From Herbinix sp. (lineage in GTDB: Bacteria; Bacillota; Clostridia; Lachnospirales; Lachnospiraceae), in the NCBI GenBank assembly GCA_029256105.1, contig JAQSYO010000003.1, positions 62,001-126,000 of the forward strand: a stretch of 64,000 bases of DNA, in the 5' to 3' direction. The position numbers were made by a program, and so were the translations under genes. Below the pieces are notes generated by a model that was not told the origin of the DNA, made no database searches, and saw only the letters and a program-made list of their open reading frames with translations. The stretch's first letter is position 1; every line of letters starts with the position of its first letter. Below, piece by piece: positions 51,993 through 60,418 of the stretch.

Positions 51993-52937
51993 ATGATTTA
52001 TCAGAACAACAAAGAGGAATTAGAGAAAGTCATAAGGGAGCGTACCTCGATCAGGCATGTCTCGAAGCATCGTAAGCCGGATGGAAGTATCGATATTGAA
52101 GGAAATCTGAAGCTTTGGAATGATTTAATGGAAAAATTTGAAAAAATTTGGCTCTGGGAAAACGGGGCTCCCGGATTTGATGATAGGGATCAAAGACAAA
52201 CTCAGCCATATATGGTTTTTATACCATCAGCAGATATAAAAATAAATCGCGGGACGATTATAGTTGCACATGGAGGAGGCTTTGAAACACGGACTGGCTG
52301 TGAAGGCTTTCATGTAGCAGAATACTTTAATCGAGCAGGGTTTGCAGTAGCAATTCTTTCCTATCGTTTAAAGCCTTACAGCCGCAGAGATGCCATTGCT
52401 GATATGCACCGTGCAATTCGAATTCTTCGAGCAAGGAAAGAAGAACTTGGAATATCGGATAAAGTGGCAGTAATGGGATTTTCAGCAGGAGGAATGTTGG
52501 CAGGAAACTGTGCGACACATTTTGACTATGGTAAGAAGGATCCCGAAGATATTCTGGAATACTTTTCCTGCAGACCGGATGCAGCTGTTATAGGCTATGG
52601 GGCTATATCCTTCGCATCATTTCCGAGCGGATTTATGAAAAACCCGTTTATCGACAAAAATAAGGCAGAAGAATTGTACCTTGCTCCAGAGAAAAATATT
52701 ACCATAGAGACTCCACCCTTTTTTATTTGGCAGACGAATAGCGATGATCCTAGATTTTCAATGTATCTCGCAAAGGAATTGGCTGATTTCAATATTCCCT
52801 TTGAACTTCATTGTTTTCCAAATGGGATTCACGGCTTAGCTTTAGCAGACGGTAATAATGATTTAAATGAAAAAATTCCGCACATCATGCACTGGAGCAC
52901 ATTATGCTCCGAATGGTTGGAGGCACTTGGCTTTTAA
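51993..52937 (+). CDS. Alpha/beta-hydrolase, probable carbohydrate esterase
   Basis: A 314-residue alpha/beta-hydrolase. The oxyanion motif HGGG is at residues 93-96 and the nucleophile Ser164 sits in GFSAGG; the aspartate is likely in NSDDPRF and the histidine in NGIHGLAL near the C-terminus. It resembles acetylxylan esterase/BD-FAE-type enzymes that remove acetyl or feruloyl groups. There is no signal peptide. TAGGAGGTG lies about 5 bases before the ATG. It is the first gene of the run controlled by the divergent LacI repressor, so a cytoplasmic deacylase for imported oligosaccharides is likely; the ester cleaved is unknown. Confidence 0.82.
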   Translation: MIYQNNKEELEKVIRERTSIRHVSKHRKPDGSIDIEGNLKLWNDLMEKFEKIWLWENGAPGFDDRDQRQTQPYMVFIPSADIKINRGTIIVAHGGGFETRTGCEGFHVAEYFNRAGFAVAILSYRLKPYSRRDAIADMHRAIRILRARKEELGISDKVAVMGFSAGGMLAGNCATHFDYGKKDPEDILEYFSCRPDAAVIGYGAISFASFPSGFMKNPFIDKNKAEELYLAPEKNITIETPPFFIWQTNSDDPRFSMYLAKELADFNIPFELHCFPNGIHGLALADGNNDLNEKIPHIMHWSTLCSEWLEALGF

Positions 52938-53025
52938 TCGGCAAAGATATAAAGAAATTCAGTTTTGAGATACCATTGTTTGTAATAAAATTTTAACGAA
53001 TAGAAGGAAAGGAATATGTGACAAA

Positions 53026-54528
53026 ATGAAGAGAAAAAAATTTGAATGTGTTACACCGGAAAGTGTGGGAATTCCATCAGAAGCAATTGAAAGACTGTTA
53101 GACAAATTGGAGAGTGGCTTCACAGAGCCACATGGTCTTATGATTATGAGGCACGGAAAAGTTTGTGCACAAGGATGGTGGACGCCTTATGCACCTGGAA
53201 TTCGTCACGGACTTCAATCACATACGAAAACTTACGCTGCTACTGCAGTTGGAATCGCCTATACGGAGGGACTTCTTCGTCTAGAGGATAGAGTTATCGA
53301 TATTTTTAAAGAGGAAGCACCGGAAAATCCTTCGGAAAATCTGCAAAAATTAACGATCCGAGACGTTCTTTGCATGGGCTGTGGTATGGATACGATGCCG
53401 GCGCCTACGAAGGACTGGATTAGGGAATTCCTTGCAACACCGGTAAACCATGTTCCCGGAACTACATATATGTATAATAGTACAGGTTCAACACTACTGG
53501 GTGCAATTGTGCGTAAATTAACCGGATTAGGTCTTCATGATTATTTGAAGCCTAGGTTGTTTGATAAGATTGGAATTGATGCAGATAACCTTCGCTGGAT
53601 TTATATGCCGGATGGTATGGAAGTAGGTGGAGGCGGACTTTATGCCACTACAGAGGACAATCTTCGACTGATGAAGCTATATGCAGATAATGGACTATGG
53701 GAGGGAGAACGGATACTCTCTGAGGATTATGTGAAAAAGGCTTCAACACTACAGAATGAATCAGCTACGGAGGAAGCTAATAATCCATTGGCAAAGGATA
53801 ATTTCCTAGGCTATGGATTCCAGATTTGGATGTGCAAGCCAGAGGGCGTATACCGTGCTGACGGTGCCATGGGGCAGTTTACCATTGTAGTACCTGATAA
53901 AGATATGATTATTGCCATTACAGAAAATGCGTCTGGTTCTCATTGGGCACAGACAACTCTTGATACAATGTGGGAATTTCTGGATGAAATTCCAATGGAG
54001 AAAGGCCTTACTGAAAATCAAGCTGCTTCTGAAAAATTGAATCGCAGATTGAGGATGCTATCATTACCAGCACCAATATTTTCACCTTATAGTGAGTATA
54101 GTGAGAAAATTAATGGTTTAGTATATCAAGTTGGTGTAGATTCCTTCCTACTTGATAACAGTGTGGCTTCAGTTGCTGCATTTATGGGCGGAGCGGCACT
54201 TCCTAAGGGAATTGAGGAATTCAGGTTTGACTTTGGCAAGGAAGGCTGTAGCTTCAATTATCTACAGGGTGGAGAAAGTAAGAGTGTTGCTATTGGAATT
54301 GATGGAGCATACCGCTATAATAAACTTGGAAATGGCGCTGTTTCCGTTGCACTAATGTGTGGTGCCTGGACCGAAGAGCATGTGTTCCAGCTTACGATAC
54401 GTTGGGTGGAAACCTGTAATCATCAGAAGATTAATTTTATGTTTCTTGAGGAGACAGTCATAATAGAAGAAGAAGGCAGCGCTTTATTTATCAGAAAAAT
54501 GCCACTTATAACAGCTTTTCAAAAATAA
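53026..54528 (+). CDS. Serine hydrolase of the beta-lactamase (class C/EstB) family
   Basis: A 500-residue protein whose first 330 residues form a beta-lactamase-like fold with the SxxK pair Ser65-Lys68 (SHTK) and the tyrosine motif YNS at Tyr150. A C-terminal domain of about 150 residues follows that I do not recognise. No signal peptide, which argues against a cell-wall role and for a cytoplasmic esterase or amidase. GAAAGGAAT lies about 14 bases before the ATG, a rather long spacing. It stands 88 bp behind the esterase gene and belongs to the same run. A catalytic serine hydrolase is firm; the substrate is not. Confidence 0.8.
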   Translation: MKRKKFECVTPESVGIPSEAIERLLDKLESGFTEPHGLMIMRHGKVCAQGWWTPYAPGIRHGLQSHTKTYAATAVGIAYTEGLLRLEDRVIDIFKEEAPENPSENLQKLTIRDVLCMGCGMDTMPAPTKDWIREFLATPVNHVPGTTYMYNSTGSTLLGAIVRKLTGLGLHDYLKPRLFDKIGIDADNLRWIYMPDGMEVGGGGLYATTEDNLRLMKLYADNGLWEGERILSEDYVKKASTLQNESATEEANNPLAKDNFLGYGFQIWMCKPEGVYRADGAMGQFTIVVPDKDMIIAITENASGSHWAQTTLDTMWEFLDEIPMEKGLTENQAASEKLNRRLRMLSLPAPIFSPYSEYSEKINGLVYQVGVDSFLLDNSVASVAAFMGGAALPKGIEEFRFDFGKEGCSFNYLQGGESKSVAIGIDGAYRYNKLGNGAVSVALMCGAWTEEHVFQLTIRWVETCNHQKINFMFLEETVIIEEEGSALFIRKMPLITAFQK

Positions 54529-54591
54529 TAAAAGTATCTCCTTCGTCTCATGGAAGACGGAATTCCGTAAATGGATTTGACGCTTTATATG

Positions 54592-54656
54592 AAAGAGCAG
54601 TAACGGAAAGAGTAGCAACTAAAAAAGTAACAACGGAAAAAGTATTGAGAAAGTAA
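54592..54656 (+). repeat. Degenerate repeat between serine hydrolase and yesL-like gene
   Basis: Loose copies of AGTAACAACGGAAAA (with variants AGTAGCAACTAAAAA and AGTAACAACTGAAAC) occur over about 75 bp. In one frame this reads ERAVTERVATKKVTTEKVLRK before a stop, but no start codon is linked to it. It may be a slippage product or a relic. Confidence 0.4.
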
Positions 54657-54679
54657 CAACTGAAACAGCAGGAGGTAGC

Positions 54680-55330
54680 ATGAAGAAATCTATTATAGAA
54701 AATAAAGTGATTGTTGCAATGACGAAAGCGACAGATCTTATGATCATCAGTCTATACTGGTTGATCTTGTGTATTCCTGTTATTACGATTATTCCAGCGT
54801 CCACCGCTCTCTATTATTCAGCGGTTAAGGCAGTTCGAAGAGACCGTGGCAATCTTACGACCGAATTTTTTAAAGCATTTCGATTGAATCTGAAGCAAGG
54901 TATGTTTCTGTCAGTGATCTATCTTATCCTGGTTGTTATTTTGTACACTTTTATTGATTTTGCACATGGAGTTGGAACAGATACCGGTTTAGGAAAGATT
55001 TATATCACTTTTACAATTGTAGTAGCTGTTATAACAGCAATGCTTACACTTTACCTTATTCCAGCTCTATCCAGATTCGATGTGAGCATTCCAGGTTTAT
55101 TCCGATTGTCTCTTTATTTTGCTGCCAAAAATCTTTTAACCCTGCTCCCTTTAATGATTACACTAGGGACAGCAGTAGTTGCAGTCTACTGCTTTGTACC
55201 ACTCCTATGTATTATACCTGGAGTATATTGTTATCTGCTCTCTTACTCGGTTGAAACAGCTTTTAAGAAGCATATACAAGAACATATAAAGCCAGAGGAT
55301 CAGCAGAATGAGATGTGGTACATGGAATAA
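54680..55330 (+). CDS. YesL-like membrane protein (DUF624)
   Basis: A 216-residue membrane protein with four to five hydrophobic spans (for example about residues 20-48, 71-92, 105-127 and 154-180). The opening (MTKATDLMIISLYWLILCIPVITIIPASTALYYSA) matches DUF624/YesL, small membrane proteins almost always encoded beside LplABC-type sugar importers. Function is unknown in the family; an accessory role for the transporter is assumed. GCAGGAGG precedes the ATG. It lies 212 bp upstream of the binding-protein gene. Confidence 0.85.
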   Translation: MKKSIIENKVIVAMTKATDLMIISLYWLILCIPVITIIPASTALYYSAVKAVRRDRGNLTTEFFKAFRLNLKQGMFLSVIYLILVVILYTFIDFAHGVGTDTGLGKIYITFTIVVAVITAMLTLYLIPALSRFDVSIPGLFRLSLYFAAKNLLTLLPLMITLGTAVVAVYCFVPLLCIIPGVYCYLLSYSVETAFKKHIQEHIKPEDQQNEMWYME

Positions 55331-55440
55331 ATAATTTTGGATTTACTATTATGAGCTGAATTAATAGGAAGGTTGCAGTACAGTGGTGATACATAGTCAT
55401 TTATAGAAAATTAGTTGATTTTGATTAAGTAAACTAAGTT

Positions 55441-55460
55441 TTTGTACAAAATTGTACAAA
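55441..55460 (+). promoter_or_regulatory. Tandem TTGTACAA palindromes (candidate operator)
   Basis: TTTGTACAAA and ATTGTACAAA stand directly next to each other, each a palindrome around GTAC, with 10-bp spacing that puts both on the same face of the helix. They lie 83 bp before the binding-protein start, where a repressor or activator would bind. Confidence 0.5.
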
Positions 55461-55542
55461 ATTAAAGTCTTAAAGTATATTTTTTAATGCACAAATTTAT
55501 ATCTTTGATATGATTAAGATATAAAAAGGAGGAGGTAATTCA

Positions 55543-57138
55543 ATGAAAAAATTTAGGAAAATAATATCGGTTCTATTAACTTTAGTAATGCTCGTTTCCT
55601 TAACAGGATGTTCTGCGAAAAAGGATGGAAGCCAGTCAAACGAAACAACACCTACAAAGGCAACAGAAGCCACGACGGACAATACTACAGATGATTCATC
55701 AGCTGAAAGTACAGAGATAACTACAATTAAATTAAGTTATCCTGTAATTGTGGTGGTTCCTTCTGATGAGGGAACAAAGCTGGTTCAGGATTCAATTAAC
55801 GATTATCTTGAGAAAAAAGGAGAGAATGTCAGACTTGAGTTAGAACCGGTTGATGTATCAACTTATGGGGATCAGATGGATATGGCACTTGCAAGTGGAG
55901 AAGGAGTTGATATCTATTGTCCGTTTACCGGATTAACAGCAGCGATCGCCACGAACCAGGTACTACCCTTAAACGATTATCTGAACAACGAATTGAAGGA
56001 TACGGTTTCCTTGATGGGTGAGGAGTGGCTAAAGCCTTCCACCTATAATGGTAATGTTTATGCAATTCCCTGTTATAAGGGTGTAGTTCTGGAACCTTAT
56101 TTTATCTGTCGTAAAGACATTGTAGATGAATTAGGTTTTGATATGGACAGTATTAAGTCGGTGAAAGACATTGAACCGTTATTGACACAGGTGAAGGCAA
56201 AATATCCGGATATGTATCCTCTGGTTCCGACTGGTGGTAGTGCAGGTGGAAATACTCTGATGGTTGATTACTCCTTAAATGGTGTACAAGGCTATCAAGT
56301 GGATAATTTTGGTTATGGCGCAAGTATTGTTGGCAGTGATATGAAAGTTCAAAACTATTATAATACAGATTTCTTTAAGGAAGCTTGCAAACTTGCATAC
56401 GACTGGAATAAAAAGGGTTTAATTATGCCGGACGCATCCCTTTCTTCTGACATTTCCACAGACCTTCTTGGCTCTGAGCAGGCCTTCTCAGTAATCACAG
56501 GGTATGGATATGTTCCGGAAAGTGTTCAGGCTACTTATAAGAGCAGATGTAACGGATTTGATTTCTATGCGAAATCTCTGAATAAGACAAACCTAACATC
56601 CTCAAGCTTAAATGTTAACTGGAGTATCGCGTATACCTGTAAGAATCCACAGGCTGCAGCAAAGGCATTAAATTTGTTATATACTGACGAATTTGTTCTT
56701 AATTCCATCATATTTGGCATTGAAGGATCCGATTACGTGAAAAACGATGATGGCACGATCTCTTATCCAGAAGGGCTCGATATGAATACGGTTCCTTATA
56801 CTGCAGCTCTTTCTTGTGGCATCGTTGGTAATATGTTTAAGCAATATGCATTAAGAGGTAATACAGATCCTAAGGATGTTGACTACATGTTGGAAAATAA
56901 TAAAAATGCACAATATTCATCAGCCTTTGGATTTCATTTGGATGCAGCTAATATAACATCCCAATGCTCCGCTGTGGATAATGTAATACAACAGTATCAG
57001 TATTCCTTATTATGTGGTGAGGTTAACCCGGATGAAGTTATTCCACAGTTCGTTTCTGCTTTGGAATCAGCAGGTGTAAACGAAATTATTTCAGAGGCTC
57101 AGAAGCAGTTAGATACCTGGGCAACGGAAAATAAATAG
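55543..57138 (+). CDS. Sugar ABC transporter binding lipoprotein (LplA type)
   Basis: A 531-residue lipoprotein. The signal peptide ends LVSLTGCSAK with Cys23 as the lipid site; a threonine/serine-rich linker follows (about residues 28-58). The mature protein is the long LplA-type binding fold (LVQDSINDYLEKKG; YGDQMDMALASGEGVDIYC; WLKPSTYNGNVYAIP) of about 470 residues. It delivers an unidentified oligosaccharide to the LplB/YtcP-type permeases. AAGGAGGAGG precedes the ATG. A strong stem-loop separates it from the permease genes. Confidence 0.92.
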   Translation: MKKFRKIISVLLTLVMLVSLTGCSAKKDGSQSNETTPTKATEATTDNTTDDSSAESTEITTIKLSYPVIVVVPSDEGTKLVQDSINDYLEKKGENVRLELEPVDVSTYGDQMDMALASGEGVDIYCPFTGLTAAIATNQVLPLNDYLNNELKDTVSLMGEEWLKPSTYNGNVYAIPCYKGVVLEPYFICRKDIVDELGFDMDSIKSVKDIEPLLTQVKAKYPDMYPLVPTGGSAGGNTLMVDYSLNGVQGYQVDNFGYGASIVGSDMKVQNYYNTDFFKEACKLAYDWNKKGLIMPDASLSSDISTDLLGSEQAFSVITGYGYVPESVQATYKSRCNGFDFYAKSLNKTNLTSSSLNVNWSIAYTCKNPQAAAKALNLLYTDEFVLNSIIFGIEGSDYVKNDDGTISYPEGLDMNTVPYTAALSCGIVGNMFKQYALRGNTDPKDVDYMLENNKNAQYSSAFGFHLDAANITSQCSAVDNVIQQYQYSLLCGEVNPDEVIPQFVSALESAGVNEIISEAQKQLDTWATENK

Positions 57139-57175
57139 TAATAGGTTTGTATCAAATCAATTCTGCATAGGGATT

Positions 57176-57221
57176 AACCCCAGGATTCTGGTATGAAAAA
57201 GGAAGCCTGGGGTTCTTTTTT
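57176..57221 (+). terminator. Stem-loop with T-run between binding-protein and permease genes
   Basis: AACCCCAGG pairs with CCTGGGGTT across a 20-nt loop and is followed by CTTTTTT. It is strong enough to end most transcripts after the binding-protein gene, leaving reduced read-through to the permeases. Confidence 0.8.
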
Positions 57222-57332
57222 ACGATATTTATATAGATCTGCGTATATTTCGATTTTATGCTGACAATCGTGATACTTCTATGGTTGGCTCTTGAGATAT
57301 TAGATTATTTATTCAATAGAAGGAGGTAATGG

Positions 57333-58286
57333 ATGATGACATCAACCCACGGGAAAGAAGAGGTAATAGCAAAAGGGCGTTTTTCAAAGAGAAAGACGTC
57401 AAGAATTAATTACATTCCTCTCTTTTTAATGATGCTACCTGGAGTAATTTATCTTATTGCCAATAATTATATTCCAATGTTCGGCATTCTGATTGCATTT
57501 AAAAAGCTGGACTATTCTAAGGGGATTTTTCTTAGTGATTGGTGCGGATTTGATAATTTTGAGTATTTGTTTAAGACGAAAGATGCATTTATTATGATCC
57601 GTAATACAGTTGGTTATAATTTAATTTTTATAGCTTTTGGATTATTAGTTGCTTTATCTATCGCAATTATGATGACTGAGATTGGTAAAAAGAAGATAGC
57701 CAAATTTATTCAGCCGGCGATTTGTTTCCCGAACATGATTTCTATTATTATAGTCGCTTATCTGGTATACGCTTTTCTAGGAAGTAATGGTTTTATCAAT
57801 AAGACCATATTGAATGGAGATGGGATTAAATGGTACAGTGAAGCGAAATATTGGCCGATTATTCTTGTTGTGGTTAACTTCTGGAAAAGCGCCGGTTATA
57901 GTTCTATTATTTATATCGCAACTATCTCAGGAATAGATCCGAGCCTTTATGAAGCAGCAAAGCTGGATGGTGCCTCTAAGATGCAACAGATTACTAAAGT
58001 TACACTGCCTATCATAAGACCGATGATCGTATTAATGCTTCTATTATCGGTAAGTAGAATTTTTAACTCGGATTTTGGTTTGTTCCTTCAAGTGCCAATG
58101 AACTCAGGTATGCTATTTTCAACGACCCAAACAATAGATACCTATGTATACCGATCATTAATGGAATTGAATAATGTAGGCATGTCCTCAGCAGCAAGTG
58201 TTTTTCAGTCTGTCATAGGCTTTGTACTTGTTATGCTGTCTAATGCTTTGGTGCGCAAGGTTGATAATGAAAGTGCATTATTCTAG
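57333..58286 (+). CDS. Sugar ABC transporter permease (LplB type)
   Basis: A 317-residue permease with about six spans; the N-terminus has the LplB hallmark FLMMLPGVIYLIANNYIPMFG. The EAA loop is DPSLYEAAKLDGASKMQQIT (about residues 201-220). The start is one of two adjacent ATGs after AAGGAGG. It is 12 bp upstream of the YtcP-type partner. The long 194-bp gap to the binding-protein gene is filled by the stem-loop. Confidence 0.92.
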   Translation: MMTSTHGKEEVIAKGRFSKRKTSRINYIPLFLMMLPGVIYLIANNYIPMFGILIAFKKLDYSKGIFLSDWCGFDNFEYLFKTKDAFIMIRNTVGYNLIFIAFGLLVALSIAIMMTEIGKKKIAKFIQPAICFPNMISIIIVAYLVYAFLGSNGFINKTILNGDGIKWYSEAKYWPIILVVVNFWKSAGYSSIIYIATISGIDPSLYEAAKLDGASKMQQITKVTLPIIRPMIVLMLLLSVSRIFNSDFGLFLQVPMNSGMLFSTTQTIDTYVYRSLMELNNVGMSSAASVFQSVIGFVLVMLSNALVRKVDNESALF

Positions 58287-58298
58287 GAGGGATGAAAG

Positions 58299-59201
58299 AT
58301 GAAGAATAAAATGATAAACTCTGAAAAAAGATTTCAAAATATTTCTCTTTTTATAATGCTTATAATCACAGTCTTTTGCATTATGCCGTTTGTACTTATG
58401 ATTGCGGCCTCGATTACAGAGGAGAATGTATTAATTAAAGAGGGTTACAAATTCTGGCCCTCTAAAATAGACTTTGGGGCATATCACTACCTTTGGGCGA
58501 AACGCGAAACTATCTTTGGTGCCTATGGTATTTCTATCTTTGTTACTGCTGTTGGAACCTTTGTTAATGTGATATTAACTTCATTATTTGCTTATCCCTT
58601 GTCAAGGCCGGATTTTAAATATAGAAATTTCTTTGCTTTTTTTATCTTTTTTACCATGCTTTTTAATGGTGGTATGACTGCCTCATATATCGTTTGGACA
58701 CAAATTTTCCATATTAAGAACACCATATGGGGACTTCTCATTCCTAATTATCTGATGGGTGCTTTTAATGTTTTATTAGTTCGAAATTATTATATTGCGA
58801 GTATTCCTGATTCTATCGTAGAAGCAGCTCGGGTAGACGGAGCAAAGGAACTTAGTATTTACACTTTAATTATTCTTCCTTTATCGAAGCCAGTTATAAT
58901 AACGATATCTTTGTTTTCTGGTATGGCATATTGGAATGATTGGACGAACGGCTTGTATTACATTACAAATACGAAACTGTATAGTATTAATGTATATTTG
59001 AATCGATTAATGAATAATATAGCCTTTTTAAAAAGTTCCTCTTCGCTTACGGAAGGATCAAATCTGGTCGGTTTGGATCTCCCGAGCGTTGGAATACGTA
59101 TGGCAATTGCTGTTATAGCAATGCTACCAGTTCTTATTATTTTTCCAATGATTCAAGCACAGTTAATCAAAGGGGTAGTAATTGGAGGAGTGAAAGGATA
59201 A
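58299..59201 (+). CDS. Sugar ABC transporter permease (YtcP type)
   Basis: A 300-residue partner permease with about six spans and the EAA loop PDSIVEAARVDGAKELSIYT (about residues 170-189). It ends QLIKGVVIGGVKG, as usual for the family. AGGAGGGATG lies before the start. No ATPase gene is present. A stem-loop at 59326-59353 follows the gene before the kinase gene. Confidence 0.92.
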   Translation: MKNKMINSEKRFQNISLFIMLIITVFCIMPFVLMIAASITEENVLIKEGYKFWPSKIDFGAYHYLWAKRETIFGAYGISIFVTAVGTFVNVILTSLFAYPLSRPDFKYRNFFAFFIFFTMLFNGGMTASYIVWTQIFHIKNTIWGLLIPNYLMGAFNVLLVRNYYIASIPDSIVEAARVDGAKELSIYTLIILPLSKPVIITISLFSGMAYWNDWTNGLYYITNTKLYSINVYLNRLMNNIAFLKSSSSLTEGSNLVGLDLPSVGIRMAIAVIAMLPVLIIFPMIQAQLIKGVVIGGVKG

Positions 59202-59325
59202 TCATATATTTGGATCTTTTAAACTAGTAGCTAAGGCCATGCAATGAGTAGAAATTATGATATAAGCACAGAAATGTGATAGGTTAAGATTAGTTAGGTT
59301 CTTTGATATAGAAACAAAATAATTC

Positions 59326-59353
59326 AAGGCATGCATTTAAAGATACATGCCTT
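59326..59353 (+). terminator. Small stem-loop between permease and kinase genes
   Basis: AAGGCATG pairs with CATGCCTT (8 bp) and is followed by TTTCGG. It may attenuate transcription into the kinase/phosphorylase genes. It also shows that a longer kinase frame starting at 59331 would run through a hairpin and is unlikely. Confidence 0.6.
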
Positions 59354-59405
59354 TTCGGAGGATAACCTATTATATGACATAACAACTAGAAAAGGAGGAT
59401 TTTCT

Positions 59406-60401
59406 GTGAGTGAAGTAAACGAATGTGAAACAAAAAATGTTCTAAAGAATAATCAAAAGATGATATCAATAGGAACATCCTGGGTTCCTGAAAACATAGA
59501 GGATACAGAGAGTATACCAAAAGGGGATATGCCGGGGGATAAAATTCAGATTAGCCCTGATCATATAAGGAAAGCGCAAATGATTTTTCCTAAATTATTA
59601 GAAACGCTTGTACCGGTATTGAATGAACACCCATATCAAAGAGCTGTAATTGCTGTCTGTGGAGGTTCCGGGGTAGGGAAATCAGAGATAGCGTCCTTGC
59701 TTTCCTATTATCTGAATCAGTTGAATATTGGAAGCTATACCCTATCCGGTGACAACTACCCTCATCGAGTGCCAAAATATAATGATGCCGAGCGATTACG
59801 AGTTTTTAGACAAAGTGGAATAAGGGGGCTTATTTCCCACGGTCAATATAGTGTTGAGCGAAAGGAAATACTCAAAGAACTACAAGATAACGGCAATGAT
59901 TCCAACTCGAGCTATGCAAAAGAGTATCCATGGCTTTCCATCTACCAGAGTGCAGGCCGATACGGTCTTGGAAATTATCTTGGTACGAGGAAGGAAATTG
60001 ATTTTAATGAGTTAACAGGTATCATATCACAATTTAAAAATGGAAACGATAGAATATTTTTAAAGAGAATGGGAAGAGCTGATTCGGAATTATGGTATGA
60101 TGCTGTTGACTTCAATGACAAAAAGATAATAATAATTGAATGGACACATGGAAATAGCCATAATCTTCAAGGTGTGGATATTCCGATTCTGTTGAACAGC
60201 ACTCCTCAGGAAACTCTGGAACATCGCAGAGCACGTAATAGGGATGGCGGAACAGACAGTCCTTTTACAACCATGGTGCTTGGCATTGAGCAGGATATGC
60301 TTGTATCACAGGCTTCCAAAGCAAAGCTAATTGTAGCAAAGAGTGGTGAATTATTATCTTACAGTGATTATTGCAGGATAATGTTACAGGAAAAGTGTTA
60401 A
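59406..60401 (+). CDS. P-loop kinase of unknown substrate (uridine-kinase/APS-kinase-like)
   Basis: A 331-residue soluble protein. Walker A is GGSGVGKS (residues 86-93), followed by the LSGDNYPHR segment that resembles the substrate-binding strand of uridine kinases, and by a Walker-B-like hydrophobic strand KKIIIIEWTHGN. A lid-like region holds ETLEHRRARNRDGG. The first 75 residues have no family I recognise. The GTG at 59406 was chosen because GGAGG lies exactly 7 bases upstream; an ATG at 59331 has no ribosome site and lies in a hairpin. It sits just ahead of the GH13_18 gene, so a sugar or sugar-acceptor is a likely substrate. Annotation as adenylylsulfate kinase would be unsafe. Confidence 0.75.
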   Translation: MSEVNECETKNVLKNNQKMISIGTSWVPENIEDTESIPKGDMPGDKIQISPDHIRKAQMIFPKLLETLVPVLNEHPYQRAVIAVCGGSGVGKSEIASLLSYYLNQLNIGSYTLSGDNYPHRVPKYNDAERLRVFRQSGIRGLISHGQYSVERKEILKELQDNGNDSNSSYAKEYPWLSIYQSAGRYGLGNYLGTRKEIDFNELTGIISQFKNGNDRIFLKRMGRADSELWYDAVDFNDKKIIIIEWTHGNSHNLQGVDIPILLNSTPQETLEHRRARNRDGGTDSPFTTMVLGIEQDMLVSQASKAKLIVAKSGELLSYSDYCRIMLQEKC

Positions 60402-60418
60402 AAGGAATGGAGACAGTA

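Noticed and set aside
54526..54656. A possible small protein ending ERAVTERVATKKVTTEKVLRK.
   Set aside because: No start codon or ribosome site; the peptide periodicity simply follows the degenerate DNA repeat.
59331..59405. A longer N-terminus for the P-loop kinase.
   Set aside because: The region forms a stem-loop, has no ribosome site and lies upstream of a perfectly spaced GGAGG-GTG start.
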